Positions 1 through 5,994 of a stretch of 10,927 nt of DNA are shown in pieces; the first letter of the stretch is position 1; the number at the start of each line of letters is the position of its first letter. This stretch comes from Candidatus Omnitrophota bacterium. GTDB lineage: Bacteria; Omnitrophota; Gorgyraeia; Gygaellales; Profunditerraquicolaceae. Where the stretch lies: assembly GCA_023818905.1 (NCBI GenBank), contig JAMWDE010000016.1, forward strand, positions 1 to 10,927, given 5' to 3'. The notes beneath the pieces were generated by a model. It searched no databases and was not told the DNA's origin. It saw only the letters and a program-made list of their open reading frames with translations. The position numbers were made by a program, and so were the translations under genes.

Positions 1-105
1 GGAAGAAAGCTAAGATTTAAAAAGATAGGGAGCTTTAAAAACCAAAAAGAAAATTCTTTAAAAGAATTCTTAAAAGGTGACATTTCTATTTTGCAAAAAA
101 GATGA
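1..105 (+). CDS. C-terminal end of an IS transposase (partial, runs off the window start)
   Basis: An open frame runs from base 1 to a TGA at 103-105 and gives 34 residues rich in Lys, ending in KGDISILQKR. No domain can be recognised in so short a piece. It is assigned to a transposase because its last codons lie inside a terminal inverted repeat (76-119) that matches, in inverted orientation, the left end of the ISNCY-like element at 10436-10478. The stop codon itself lies within the outermost repeat unit. The catalytic domain would be upstream of the window. An alternative is a chance open tail outside any gene, but the match between the two ends makes a transposase tail the better reading. 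Confidence 0.6.
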   Translation, partial: GRKLRFKKIGSFKNQKENSLKEFLKGDISILQKR

Positions 106-119
106 CATTTTTATGTTGC
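78..119 (+). repeat. Tandem terminal-repeat units at the IS right end
   Basis: Two 17-bp copies with two mismatches, spaced 25 bp start to start, form the subterminal structure. The same two-unit arrangement occurs inverted at 10436-10476. They are likely transposase binding sites; that role is inferred from position. Confidence 0.7.
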
Positions 120-141
120 AACAACATATTAAAGAAAAGAC

Positions 142-170
142 TTGCTTTTTATATTTCTCATTTATATAAT
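142..170 (+). promoter_or_regulatory. Sigma70-type promoter for the envelope gene cluster
   Basis: A -35 box TTGCTT at 142-147 and a perfect -10 box TATAAT at 165-170 are separated by 17 bp. It lies about 22 bp beyond the IS right end and 27 bp upstream of the ATG at 198. It should drive the coiled-coil gene and, given the tight spacing, the two genes after it, possibly also accA. Confidence 0.65.
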
Positions 171-197
171 GTCTTATATAGCTTAAAGGAGGCAAAG

Positions 198-779
198 ATG
201 AAATTTAGTAAGGGTTTCCTCTTGACCTTATTGATACTATTCTTGTTAGGTATTGCCTTATATTTTGCAGTGCAGTTTATTTTTGTAAAAAGAGAAAATG
301 TTAATCTTGTCAGCAATGTAGAATCGCTTCAAAGCCAACTAGAGATTTTGGATAAGCAACAAGAAAATATCTTGCAAGAATTGCAGCAACAGAAGCAGAT
401 AAACCAGAAACTTAACCAGGACAACCAAAGCCTTAAAGATAGCCTTAAATTTGCAGAAGAGAGATTGCTTAAACTCGAATCAGATATCAGTCAAGCCCAG
501 ATGACCATTGAAGAGCTTAACACCAGGATATCTATGCTGAAGACTGAAAATATTGCCCTCAAAGAGACTGCTGATAAGCTTAAGGCGCGTCTGAGTTCAC
601 TTCCTGAGCTAAAAAAGGCCATCAAAGAGGTTAAATATAATATTTTCTGTGCAAAGGTAGAGATACGAAAGAGGCTTAACCAGCAAGGGCTTCAGGAAGG
701 CAACCGTGGTTATGTACTGCGAGATGGTAAATCTACCTATAAAACTAAGGTTAAGATAGAGGTAATCCCCGCCCCTTAA
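198..779 (+). CDS. Membrane-anchored coiled-coil protein of unknown function
   Basis: The 193-residue product has a short basic start (MKFSKG), one hydrophobic helix at about residues 7-30, and a long heptad-rich coiled coil at about 33-135 with many Gln, Glu, Lys and Leu. A small C-terminal part (about 140-193) ends in a basic, beta-like segment. It should be a single-pass inner-membrane protein with the coil in the periplasm. The ATG at 198 is chosen because AAAGGAGG sits just upstream (185-192) and the promoter's start point would fall near 177. The frame stays open to an ATG at 102, but that would start inside the IS end and upstream of the promoter. The next gene begins 16 bp on. I do not recognise the family; a scaffold or division/envelope accessory role is only a guess from architecture. 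Confidence 0.75.
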   Translation: MKFSKGFLLTLLILFLLGIALYFAVQFIFVKRENVNLVSNVESLQSQLEILDKQQENILQELQQQKQINQKLNQDNQSLKDSLKFAEERLLKLESDISQAQMTIEELNTRISMLKTENIALKETADKLKARLSSLPELKKAIKEVKYNIFCAKVEIRKRLNQQGLQEGNRGYVLRDGKSTYKTKVKIEVIPAP

Positions 780-795
780 AAAATTAAGAATAAGA

Positions 796-1257
796 GTGTT
801 TAAGATATTAGGTGAGATATTCAGAAATAAAATCTTTATGTCTACCTTGTGGGCGTGGATAATTGCCCAATTCTTCAAGGTGATTTTGGGGATTATACGT
901 CAAAAGAGATTTGATTTTCGTTGGTTTGTAGGCACAGGTGGTATGCCTTCTAGTCACGCTGCAGGTGCCTCTTGCTTGGCTACCGCCACAGGTTTTAATT
1001 ATGGGTTTGATAGTATTTATTTTGCCTTAGCAGCCTCTTTTGCCTTGGTGGTGATGTTTGATGCTCAGGGAGTACGTCGTGCTACAGGTAGGCAAGCTAG
1101 GATTTTAAATAAGATAATGGATGATATTTATTGGCGAGGCAGAATTGAAGAGCATCAGTTGAGAGAATTAGTAGGGCATACTCCCATAGAGGTTATCGTA
1201 GGAGCTATTTTAGGTGTATTTATTGCTATCCTGGCTAACTTTAATGTAGCAAGATGA
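796..1257 (+). CDS. Divergent PAP2-family membrane protein (YuiD/DUF212)
   Basis: The 153-residue protein matches the length and motif order of Bacillus YuiD-like proteins: a first membrane helix (about 15-33), GTGGMPSSHAA with PSSH at 51-54, a central helix (about 71-88), FDAQGVRRATGRQA at 88-101, and VGHTPIEV at 126-133 leading into a last helix. The PSSH and VGH histidines correspond to the acid histidines of PAP2 phosphatases, but the usual N-terminal KX6RP motif is absent, hence 'divergent'. The substrate is unknown; a lipid or polyprenyl phosphate is the family-level guess. The start is a GTG at 796 without a clear Shine-Dalgarno site; the ATG at 838 is an alternative that removes 14 residues and also lacks one. 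Its TGA overlaps the ATG of the next gene by four bases (ATGA), so the two are probably translationally coupled. Confidence 0.88.
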   Translation: MFKILGEIFRNKIFMSTLWAWIIAQFFKVILGIIRQKRFDFRWFVGTGGMPSSHAAGASCLATATGFNYGFDSIYFALAASFALVVMFDAQGVRRATGRQARILNKIMDDIYWRGRIEEHQLRELVGHTPIEVIVGAILGVFIAILANFNVAR

Positions 1258-2072
1258 ATAGAAAGAACCTATTAATCATAATATTATTTATATTAGCTGT
1301 GTTGGTTATAATTTTAGGTACAAGTCTTACCAGGAAGACTGCTAAGATAGACCAGAAAAAAGAATCCCCGATTTCTATTTCTGGTTTTGTCAACCAAGCC
1401 AAGGAGCTTGAGGCAAAAGCAGATTTTATTGGCGCAAAATCTATCTATCAGAGATTGATAAGTGAATTTCCCAGCTCCCCTGAAGTTATCAACTGGCAGA
1501 AGGATATAGAGAATCTTAATATCAAATTGTTATTTTCGCCTACTCTTACCCCTCATAGTGTTTACTACCAGATAAAACCCGGGGATACGTTATATAAGAT
1601 CGCCAAGAAGTTTAAGACTACTGTAGATTTAATTATGAAGAGCAATGGATTAAGTAGTAATAAGATTATACCTGGCAGAAAGATTAAGGTCTGGATTGCA
1701 CCTTTTAATATCGTAATAGATAAATCCCAGAATACCCTTATCTTAAAGGCCCAGGAAGAGGTTATTAAGACCTACACAGTAGCCACAGGTGTAAACAATT
1801 CTACCCCCACCGGAACATTTAAGATTAAAGATAAACTCTTAAATCCTACCTGGTTTAAGGTAGGCGCAGTTGTTCCGCCTGATAGTCCCGAGAATATTTT
1901 AGGTTCACGTTGGTTGGGATTTGACCTGCCTGGATATGGAATTCACGGAACAACCGAACCTCAAAGCTTAGGTAAACAGACCACTAAAGGTTGCGTGCGT
2001 ATGTCCAATTCCGATATAGAAGAATTATATACCATTATCCCCGAGGGAACAGAAGTGACTATCATTGATTAG
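1254..2072 (+). CDS. TPR-like/LysM/L,D-transpeptidase, membrane-anchored
   Basis: The 272-residue protein has an N-terminal signal anchor (about 5-23), a single TPR-like helical pair (about 43-90: FVNQAKELEAKADFIGAKSI and following), a LysM domain (about 104-147, YQIKPGDTLYKIAKKF start) and a YkuD-type L,D-transpeptidase domain (about 150-272). The catalytic signature is visible: His231 in GIHGT, then KGCVRM with Cys247 and Arg249. The protein should bind peptidoglycan through LysM and form 3-3 cross-links or attach a protein to the wall, acting in the periplasm through the Cys247 thiol. The start overlaps the stop of the PAP2 gene (ATGA). The order coiled coil, PAP2-like, transpeptidase suggests an envelope operon. 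Which L,D-transpeptidase activity it has (cross-linking or protein attachment) cannot be read from sequence. Confidence 0.92.
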   Translation: MNRKNLLIIILFILAVLVIILGTSLTRKTAKIDQKKESPISISGFVNQAKELEAKADFIGAKSIYQRLISEFPSSPEVINWQKDIENLNIKLLFSPTLTPHSVYYQIKPGDTLYKIAKKFKTTVDLIMKSNGLSSNKIIPGRKIKVWIAPFNIVIDKSQNTLILKAQEEVIKTYTVATGVNNSTPTGTFKIKDKLLNPTWFKVGAVVPPDSPENILGSRWLGFDLPGYGIHGTTEPQSLGKQTTKGCVRMSNSDIEELYTIIPEGTEVTIID

Positions 2073-2132
2073 TTTCCATACCGTAAGACCATACATTAAT
2101 ATATTAAAAACCGAAGTAAGATAAGATAACCG

Positions 2133-3080
2133 ATGAATGGTTTAGATTTTGAAAAACCTATTATAGAGTTAGAAAAGAAAATTCAGGAATTGAAGGGCTT
2201 TATTTCCGAGAGAAAGATAGACCTGTCCTCTGAGGTAAAGCGTCTAGAGGAGAAATTAGAACGTCTTAAGAAGGATACCTATGGGAATCTGACTGCTTGG
2301 CAGAGGGTGCAGATTGCACGGCATCCACAGCGCCCCTACACCCTTGACTATATAAATCTGATTATGTCTGATTTTATAGAGTTGCACGGAGATCGTCTCT
2401 TTGGCGATGACAAGGCTATTGTAGCCGGTCTTGCTAGATTAGATAACGAGAAATTAGTAGTGATTGGTCACCAGAAAGGTAGAGACACCAAAGAAAACCT
2501 GATGCGTAATTTTGGCTGTGCCCATCCTGAAGGCTATCGTAAGGCATTAAGAGCAATGCAATTAGCAGAAAAGTTTGATTTACCTATTTTGATATTCATT
2601 GATACTCCTGGCGCCTATCCAGGCATAGGTGCAGAGGAACGTGGTCAGGCCCAAGCAATTGCCCTTAATTTAAGAGAGATGTCCCGCATATCTTCTCCTA
2701 TTATTGCCATCGTTATTGGAGAGGGGGGCTCAGGTGGTGCATTGGGCATTGGAGTGGCAGACCGCATTTTCGTTTTAGAGAATGCTTACTATTCGGTAAT
2801 TTCACCCGAAGGTTGCGCAGCTATACTCTGGAAGGATGGTTCCAAGGCAGAAGAGGCAGCAGAGGTACTTAAAATGACTGCCCAGGATTTGTTGAAATTA
2901 GATATTATTGATGAGATAGTTCCTGAACCTTTAGGAGGAGCACATCGTAACCCCCAGGTAGTAGCACAGAATATAAAAGATTGTGTAACCCGTAATCTGA
3001 ATGAATTGAAGGGTTACTCTAAGCAGCAACTCCTTGAATTGAGATACAAAAAGTTTCGAAAGATAGGCAGCTTTACTTAA
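2133..3080 (+). CDS. accA: Acetyl-CoA carboxylase carboxyltransferase, alpha subunit
   Basis: The 315-residue protein is full length for AccA (E. coli about 319). It has the N-terminal helical region (1-60, [11 protein letters not shown]), then the crotonase-like carboxyltransferase fold with GDRLFGDD at 86-93, [11 protein letters not shown] at 112-122, TPGAYPG at 158-164, the glycine-rich oxyanion loop [12 protein letters not shown] at 196-207, and [12 protein letters not shown] at 224-235. With AccD it transfers the carboxyl group from biotin on AccB to acetyl-CoA, making malonyl-CoA for fatty-acid synthesis in the cytoplasm. accD, accB and accC are not in this window. The ATG at 2133 has only a weak purine-rich stretch upstream. 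A 60-bp gap separates it from the transpeptidase gene, so it may be read through from upstream or have its own weak promoter. Confidence 0.97.
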   Translation: MNGLDFEKPIIELEKKIQELKGFISERKIDLSSEVKRLEEKLERLKKDTYGNLTAWQRVQIARHPQRPYTLDYINLIMSDFIELHGDRLFGDDKAIVAGLARLDNEKLVVIGHQKGRDTKENLMRNFGCAHPEGYRKALRAMQLAEKFDLPILIFIDTPGAYPGIGAEERGQAQAIALNLREMSRISSPIIAIVIGEGGSGGALGIGVADRIFVLENAYYSVISPEGCAAILWKDGSKAEEAAEVLKMTAQDLLKLDIIDEIVPEPLGGAHRNPQVVAQNIKDCVTRNLNELKGYSKQQLLELRYKKFRKIGSFT

Positions 3081-3171
3081 TCTAAAAATGCTTGAATAGA
3101 AGAGGCATTGTTTGAAGTATTCCGTTAAGACCTCTACGTTACTGCTTCTAGACTTAGATGCGGCAGAAATG

Positions 3172-3214
3172 TAACCTTGGTGCGAGATATACTTTCAAAA
3201 TCTCTCTAAGGTTA
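3172..3214 (+). promoter_or_regulatory. Stem-loop in the accA-padR intergenic region
   Basis: TAACCTT at 3172-3178 pairs with AAGGTTA at 3208-3214, and GAGAT at 3184-3188 pairs with ATCTC at 3200-3204, with a small internal loop and an 11-base apical loop. There is no clean U-run after it (ATTTAAG follows), so it is not a standard intrinsic terminator. It could slow or end transcription after accA or be part of the padR leader. Apart from this, the 210-bp gap at 3081-3290 shows no gene, no tRNA and no strong promoter. Confidence 0.4.
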
Positions 3215-3290
3215 ATTTAAGATAAGGCTTAAAGCTATATTTTAATTTTATTGTCCCGTTGGCATAATCTCAAGATGACAGTGTTAAAAA

Positions 3291-3821
3291 ATGTTTGAAC
3301 AGGAGATAATATTATTGGGTTTACTTAAAGAACGCCCAAGGCATGGCTACGAGATAAAGAAACAGATAAAACAGCTACTTTTCTTATTTGCAGGGGTTGA
3401 TTTAAAGTCTATATACTATCCTTTGAGAGTATTAGAGAATAAAGGTTTGGTAGAAAAACGGATGATGAAATCTGGCAGGAGGCCCACGCGTTATATCTAT
3501 AGATTGACCCCCAAAGGAGAAATGCGCTTTCAGGATTTGCTTACCCATAGTTTTCTGAGTTTTAAACGCCCTCAATTTAGTTTGGACCTAAGTTTATACT
3601 TTTTGCGGTATGTGCAACCCAAAATTGCCAAACGCCGATTGCGCGCACGCGTACTTATTTTAAAAAAACTTTTAAGAGAACTTAGGCAGACAGCGAATTC
3701 ATTAAGACAAAAGAAGGCATATGCCTTAGTTCTTATCTCAGAGCACAATCTCCGTATGATAGAAGCAGAGATCCGTTTTCTTCTAAGTCTTATTCAAAAG
3801 CCTGAATTTTTTAAGAAGTAA
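3291..3821 (+). CDS. PadR-family transcriptional regulator
   Basis: The 176-residue protein starts with the PadR winged helix (about 4-80): ILLGLLKERPRHGYEIKKQI is the typical first helix pair, SIYYPLRVLENKGLVEK is the recognition region, and GRRPTRYIYRLTPKGE at 62-77 is the wing. A helical C-terminal half (about 100-172, many Leu, Lys and Arg) matches the PadR dimerisation region. PadR proteins are usually repressors released by small phenolic or hydrophobic ligands or by partner proteins; the effector here is unknown. The ATG at 3291 has no evident Shine-Dalgarno site (it follows GTGTTAAAAA). A 90-residue membrane protein follows 24 bp downstream and is probably in the same transcript. The C-terminal half is unusually basic, but the fold assignment rests on the wing motif and is firm. 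Confidence 0.9.
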   Translation: MFEQEIILLGLLKERPRHGYEIKKQIKQLLFLFAGVDLKSIYYPLRVLENKGLVEKRMMKSGRRPTRYIYRLTPKGEMRFQDLLTHSFLSFKRPQFSLDLSLYFLRYVQPKIAKRRLRARVLILKKLLRELRQTANSLRQKKAYALVLISEHNLRMIEAEIRFLLSLIQKPEFFKK

Positions 3822-3845
3822 AAGTACTAAGACACAGATTTAGAG

Positions 3846-4118
3846 ATGGAGATTGATTTTTGGGAATCGGTGATATATGGATTGACCAGGATTCCTATGA
3901 AAGCAGTGTTAGGTGTATTTTCTTTAGTCAGTATAAACATAGGAGCATTCTTTGTGGTAAGACCGACTACTGCTATAAAACTACAGATTAAATTTTATGA
4001 GAAGATAAACTGGAAGATATCTCCTGTGTCTATGCAGAAAGAGGTCCGCAATACCCGTATTATGGGATTTATCCTGATAGTTGTATCGGTAATAACACTA
4101 ATCTTAGTATTGTCTTAA
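3846..4118 (+). CDS. Small two-helix membrane protein, unknown function
   Basis: The 90-residue product has hydrophobic helices at about 19-38 and 72-90, separated by a polar stretch with YEKINWKISP and EVRNTRIMG. It has no signal peptide and no catalytic motif I recognise. The start ATG at 3846 follows a weak TTTAGAG. It lies 24 bp after padR and before a gap of 141 bp with a new promoter, so it most likely shares transcription with padR. PadR genes are often paired with small membrane proteins or transporters that they control or that modulate them, which makes a linked role reasonable but unproven. Base composition resembles the neighbours, so nothing suggests a spurious frame. Confidence 0.75.
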   Translation: MEIDFWESVIYGLTRIPMKAVLGVFSLVSINIGAFFVVRPTTAIKLQIKFYEKINWKISPVSMQKEVRNTRIMGFILIVVSVITLILVLS

Positions 4119-4183
4119 AAATCTCCTTTTATAACCTACCCAGAATACTATTCTCATCTAATAAACACGATTGATGATTTCTC

Positions 4184-4213
4184 TTGACATTTTATATCTT
4201 TACAAGTTATACT
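4184..4213 (+). promoter_or_regulatory. Promoter of the marR-efflux operon
   Basis: A perfect -35 hexamer TTGACA at 4184-4189 and a -10 TATACT at 4208-4213 (five of six) are separated by 18 bp. Transcription would start near 4220, at the edge of the AT-rich operator candidate and about 40 bp before the marR ATG. This is the strongest promoter-like pair in the window and the only clear one before the efflux genes. Confidence 0.75.
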
Positions 4214-4220
4214 TAATATG

Positions 4221-4258
4221 GTTGATAATTAATTATATTAAATATTAATTATATTAAC
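4221..4258 (+). promoter_or_regulatory. Candidate MarR operator: repeated and palindromic AT-rich block
   Basis: The 13-mer TTAATTATATTAA occurs twice, at 4229-4241 and 4245-4257, with a 16-bp period. A perfect 12-bp palindrome ATAATTAATTAT covers 4225-4236, and the block is bounded by GTTGATA at the left and ATTAAC at the right, giving an overall imperfect dyad. It lies between the predicted start point and the marR start codon, where a MarR dimer would block transcription. The marR start itself lacks a Shine-Dalgarno site. Binding by this MarR is inferred from position and symmetry; AT-rich sequence makes some of the symmetry easy to get by chance. Confidence 0.55.
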
Positions 4259-4259
4259 T

Positions 4260-4712
4260 ATGTCAAAGATATCTCTTCCAGAGTTCGCCGATAAGGTCAA
4301 TAGAATTATGCCCCTGATAGCCAGAGAGTTCCTTAAGAAACAGGCCCAGGAACTATTCAAGGGTAAAATTACCCTATCTCAACTTTTTATCTTGGATTAT
4401 TTATATAAGGAAGGCTATGCCCGTATGACAGACCTGGCGCATTTTATGGAGGTTAGCACTGCAGCTATGACTGGTCTGGTAGATAGATTGGTGCGCGATG
4501 GGTATGTCTATCGGATATTTGAACCTCGGGACAGAAGGATTATCAAGGTGGGACTTACTGCCAAAGGTAATGCGTTGGTAGAAAGGATAGACCAACAGAA
4601 AAAACATATGATTATGGAAATATTTGGCAGGATTTCCCAGATTGAGCGTAGCCAATACCTAAATATACTCACCCATATATACGAGATTCTAACCAAGAAA
4701 AAAAAGCCCTAA
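4260..4712 (+). CDS. MarR-family transcriptional regulator of the efflux operon
   Basis: The 150-residue protein is the usual MarR length. Helices at both ends should form the dimer interface; the helix-turn-helix is at about 56-83 (MTDLAHFMEVSTAAMTGLVD), and the wing at 88-103 holds the diagnostic EPRDRRIIKVGLTAKG with the DXR signature. MarR proteins bind DNA as dimers and usually repress their own operon until a small, often aromatic, ligand binds. The ATG at 4260 directly follows the repeated AT-rich block at 4221-4258. The outer-membrane factor gene starts 13 bp after the stop, so regulator and pump are almost certainly co-transcribed. The inducer cannot be deduced. Confidence in the family is high; regulation of this operon is inferred from context. 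Confidence 0.95.
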   Translation: MSKISLPEFADKVNRIMPLIAREFLKKQAQELFKGKITLSQLFILDYLYKEGYARMTDLAHFMEVSTAAMTGLVDRLVRDGYVYRIFEPRDRRIIKVGLTAKGNALVERIDQQKKHMIMEIFGRISQIERSQYLNILTHIYEILTKKKKP

Positions 4713-4725
4713 AAGAGAAAGTAAA

Positions 4726-5994
4726 ATGAAAGAGGAGATTTTGTTTTTTATTATCTTAATACCTATAATATGTGGTTCTGTTAGGGCTGAAGAGATTAAT
4801 CTGACCTTGGATGAAGCGATATCAGTTGCCTTAAGGGATAACCGGGAGGTTCTTCTTAGGAGTCAAGACCTTAAGAAGGCCAAGGCAAGACTTGCTGAGG
4901 CAGGTTCTACGCTACTACCCAATTTGAGTTTCAGTGGCAACCTTACTGAGACCAGGGGCTATTACGGTAAAGATCTAACTCAGGCAGCTACACAGTTCAG
5001 TCTAAAGCAGACCCTCTATAAAGGAGGCAGTCTCATTAATAGCATAAGACAATCAAAATACAACCTTGAGATTGTGCAGATCATACTTGACAGAGTAAAA
5101 TTAGAACTTGCTTTGAATGTGAGAAAGGCATTCTACACCCTAATTCTGGCGCAAGAATTCCAGCATTTAAATAAAGAGATTTTGGATAATATAGAAGCCC
5201 ATCTGGTTACGCTCCAAAAGCGTTATCTAAATGGACAGGTCTCTGAATCCGAGATTTTAAAGATCAAGAGTTCACAAGCCCGTATACAGCAAGTGTATGA
5301 GGCATCTTTGAATCAGATAGAGGCAGTGCAACAACTCCTGAAGAATCTACTCTATTTAGATGAAGAGGTGATAATAAGACCTGAAGGTAGTCTTAGCTAT
5401 GACATAAAAGAGATTGCTTATGAAGAGGCGTTCTTAAAGGCAATGCAGTTAAGGCCAGAGATAAAGCAGTACGAAACCCAAATCAAGTTAGCCGAGATAT
5501 CCAAAGAGATAACCAAATCAGCAGGTCGCCCTAATGTGTATGCCTCTTGGGATTATTATAGTCGGTCTCACACCGCAGGGCTGAGCGGGATAACTAAAGG
5601 CTGGAATGATTATAATGCCATTAGTTTAGTTTTTTCTTGGCCGATATTCGACGGTTGGACAACCCAGCATAAACTAGAGCAGGCAATAGCAGACCTCAAG
5701 TCAGCGCAACTGTTAAAGGAGAAAGTGGTTAAGGATATTACCTTAGAGTTAAAGGAAGCATATTTAGACCTAAAGGAGGCTATCTTAAAAATCAAATCTA
5801 CTCAGGTAGAAGTAGAGTTATACAAAGATAACCTTAGGACAGTAGAAGAGAAATACAAACAGGGCATAGCCAGCTCTTTGGATTTGGATGATGCATCTTT
5901 GAGTTATAAGGCCTCTTTGTTTAATCAGGCCCAGGCTATCTATGACTATCTTTTAGCCGAAGCGCGTTTTAATAAAGCCACTGGAGGAATCTGA
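4726..5994 (+). CDS. TolC-like outer-membrane efflux factor
   Basis: The 422-residue protein has a signal peptide (about 1-21, ending GSVRA before EEINLTL) and two OEP repeats (about 25-210 and 232-420). LTLDEAISVALRDNREVL is the typical opening of the first repeat. Each repeat combines long coiled helices, which build the periplasmic tunnel, with short beta segments (such as LSFSGNLTE and ISLVFSWPIFDG), which build the outer-membrane barrel. It should trimerise and form the exit duct for the RND pump encoded two genes downstream. It lies 13 bp after marR, and its TGA shares one base with the adaptor ATG (TGATG). The start ATG at 4726 follows a purine-rich AGAGAAAG. Its length is normal for the family, so the duct appears complete. 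Confidence 0.93.
   Translation: MKEEILFFIILIPIICGSVRAEEINLTLDEAISVALRDNREVLLRSQDLKKAKARLAEAGSTLLPNLSFSGNLTETRGYYGKDLTQAATQFSLKQTLYKGGSLINSIRQSKYNLEIVQIILDRVKLELALNVRKAFYTLILAQEFQHLNKEILDNIEAHLVTLQKRYLNGQVSESEILKIKSSQARIQQVYEASLNQIEAVQQLLKNLLYLDEEVIIRPEGSLSYDIKEIAYEEAFLKAMQLRPEIKQYETQIKLAEISKEITKSAGRPNVYASWDYYSRSHTAGLSGITKGWNDYNAISLVFSWPIFDGWTTQHKLEQAIADLKSAQLLKEKVVKDITLELKEAYLDLKEAILKIKSTQVEVELYKDNLRTVEEKYKQGIASSLDLDDASLSYKASLFNQAQAIYDYLLAEARFNKATGGI

Larger units (their letters stand above)
1..119 (+). mobile_element. Right end of an insertion sequence (ISNCY-like), truncated by the window
   Basis: The end consists of two tandem 17-bp units, TGACATTTCTATTTTGC at 78-94 and TGACATTTTTATGTTGC at 103-119, identical at 15 of 17 positions and repeated every 25 bp. 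The reverse complement of 76-119 aligns with 10436-10478, matching at 33 of 44 columns with one gap, so this is the mate of the left end found there. The outermost base is uncertain by a few bases around 119-123. No target duplication can be tested because the other end of this copy is outside the window. Confidence 0.7.

Noticed and set aside
78..119. Short CRISPR-like array from the tandem units
   Set aside because: Only two units with an 8-bp spacer, and the same structure occurs inverted at the other IS end, so it is a terminal repeat.
102..197. Longer start at ATG 102 for the coiled-coil gene
   Set aside because: It begins inside the IS right end and upstream of the promoter's -10 box, and has no ribosome site, while ATG 198 has AAAGGAGG at good spacing.
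609..878. 89-codon open frame on the - strand across the coiled-coil/PAP2 junction
   Set aside because: It is antisense to two supported genes; its hydrophobic, Leu/Ile-rich composition is what an AT-rich opposite strand gives.
2073..2105. Possible accA promoter (TTTCCA at 2073, TAATAT at 2097) and palindrome TTAATATATTAA at 2096-2107
   Set aside because: The hexamers match poorly and such palindromes are common in AT-rich spacers; not strong enough to list.
3098..3140. AGAGG/CCTCT inverted pair after accA as a terminator
   Set aside because: Only five base pairs with a 25-base loop and no U-run.
3081..3290. tRNA or small RNA gene in the intergenic gap
   Set aside because: No cloverleaf, no T-arm GTTCRA motif and no CCA end; only the stem-loop at 3172-3214 stands out.
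4401..4696. Two - strand open frames inside marR
   Set aside because: Both are antisense to a clear MarR protein and show no family features.
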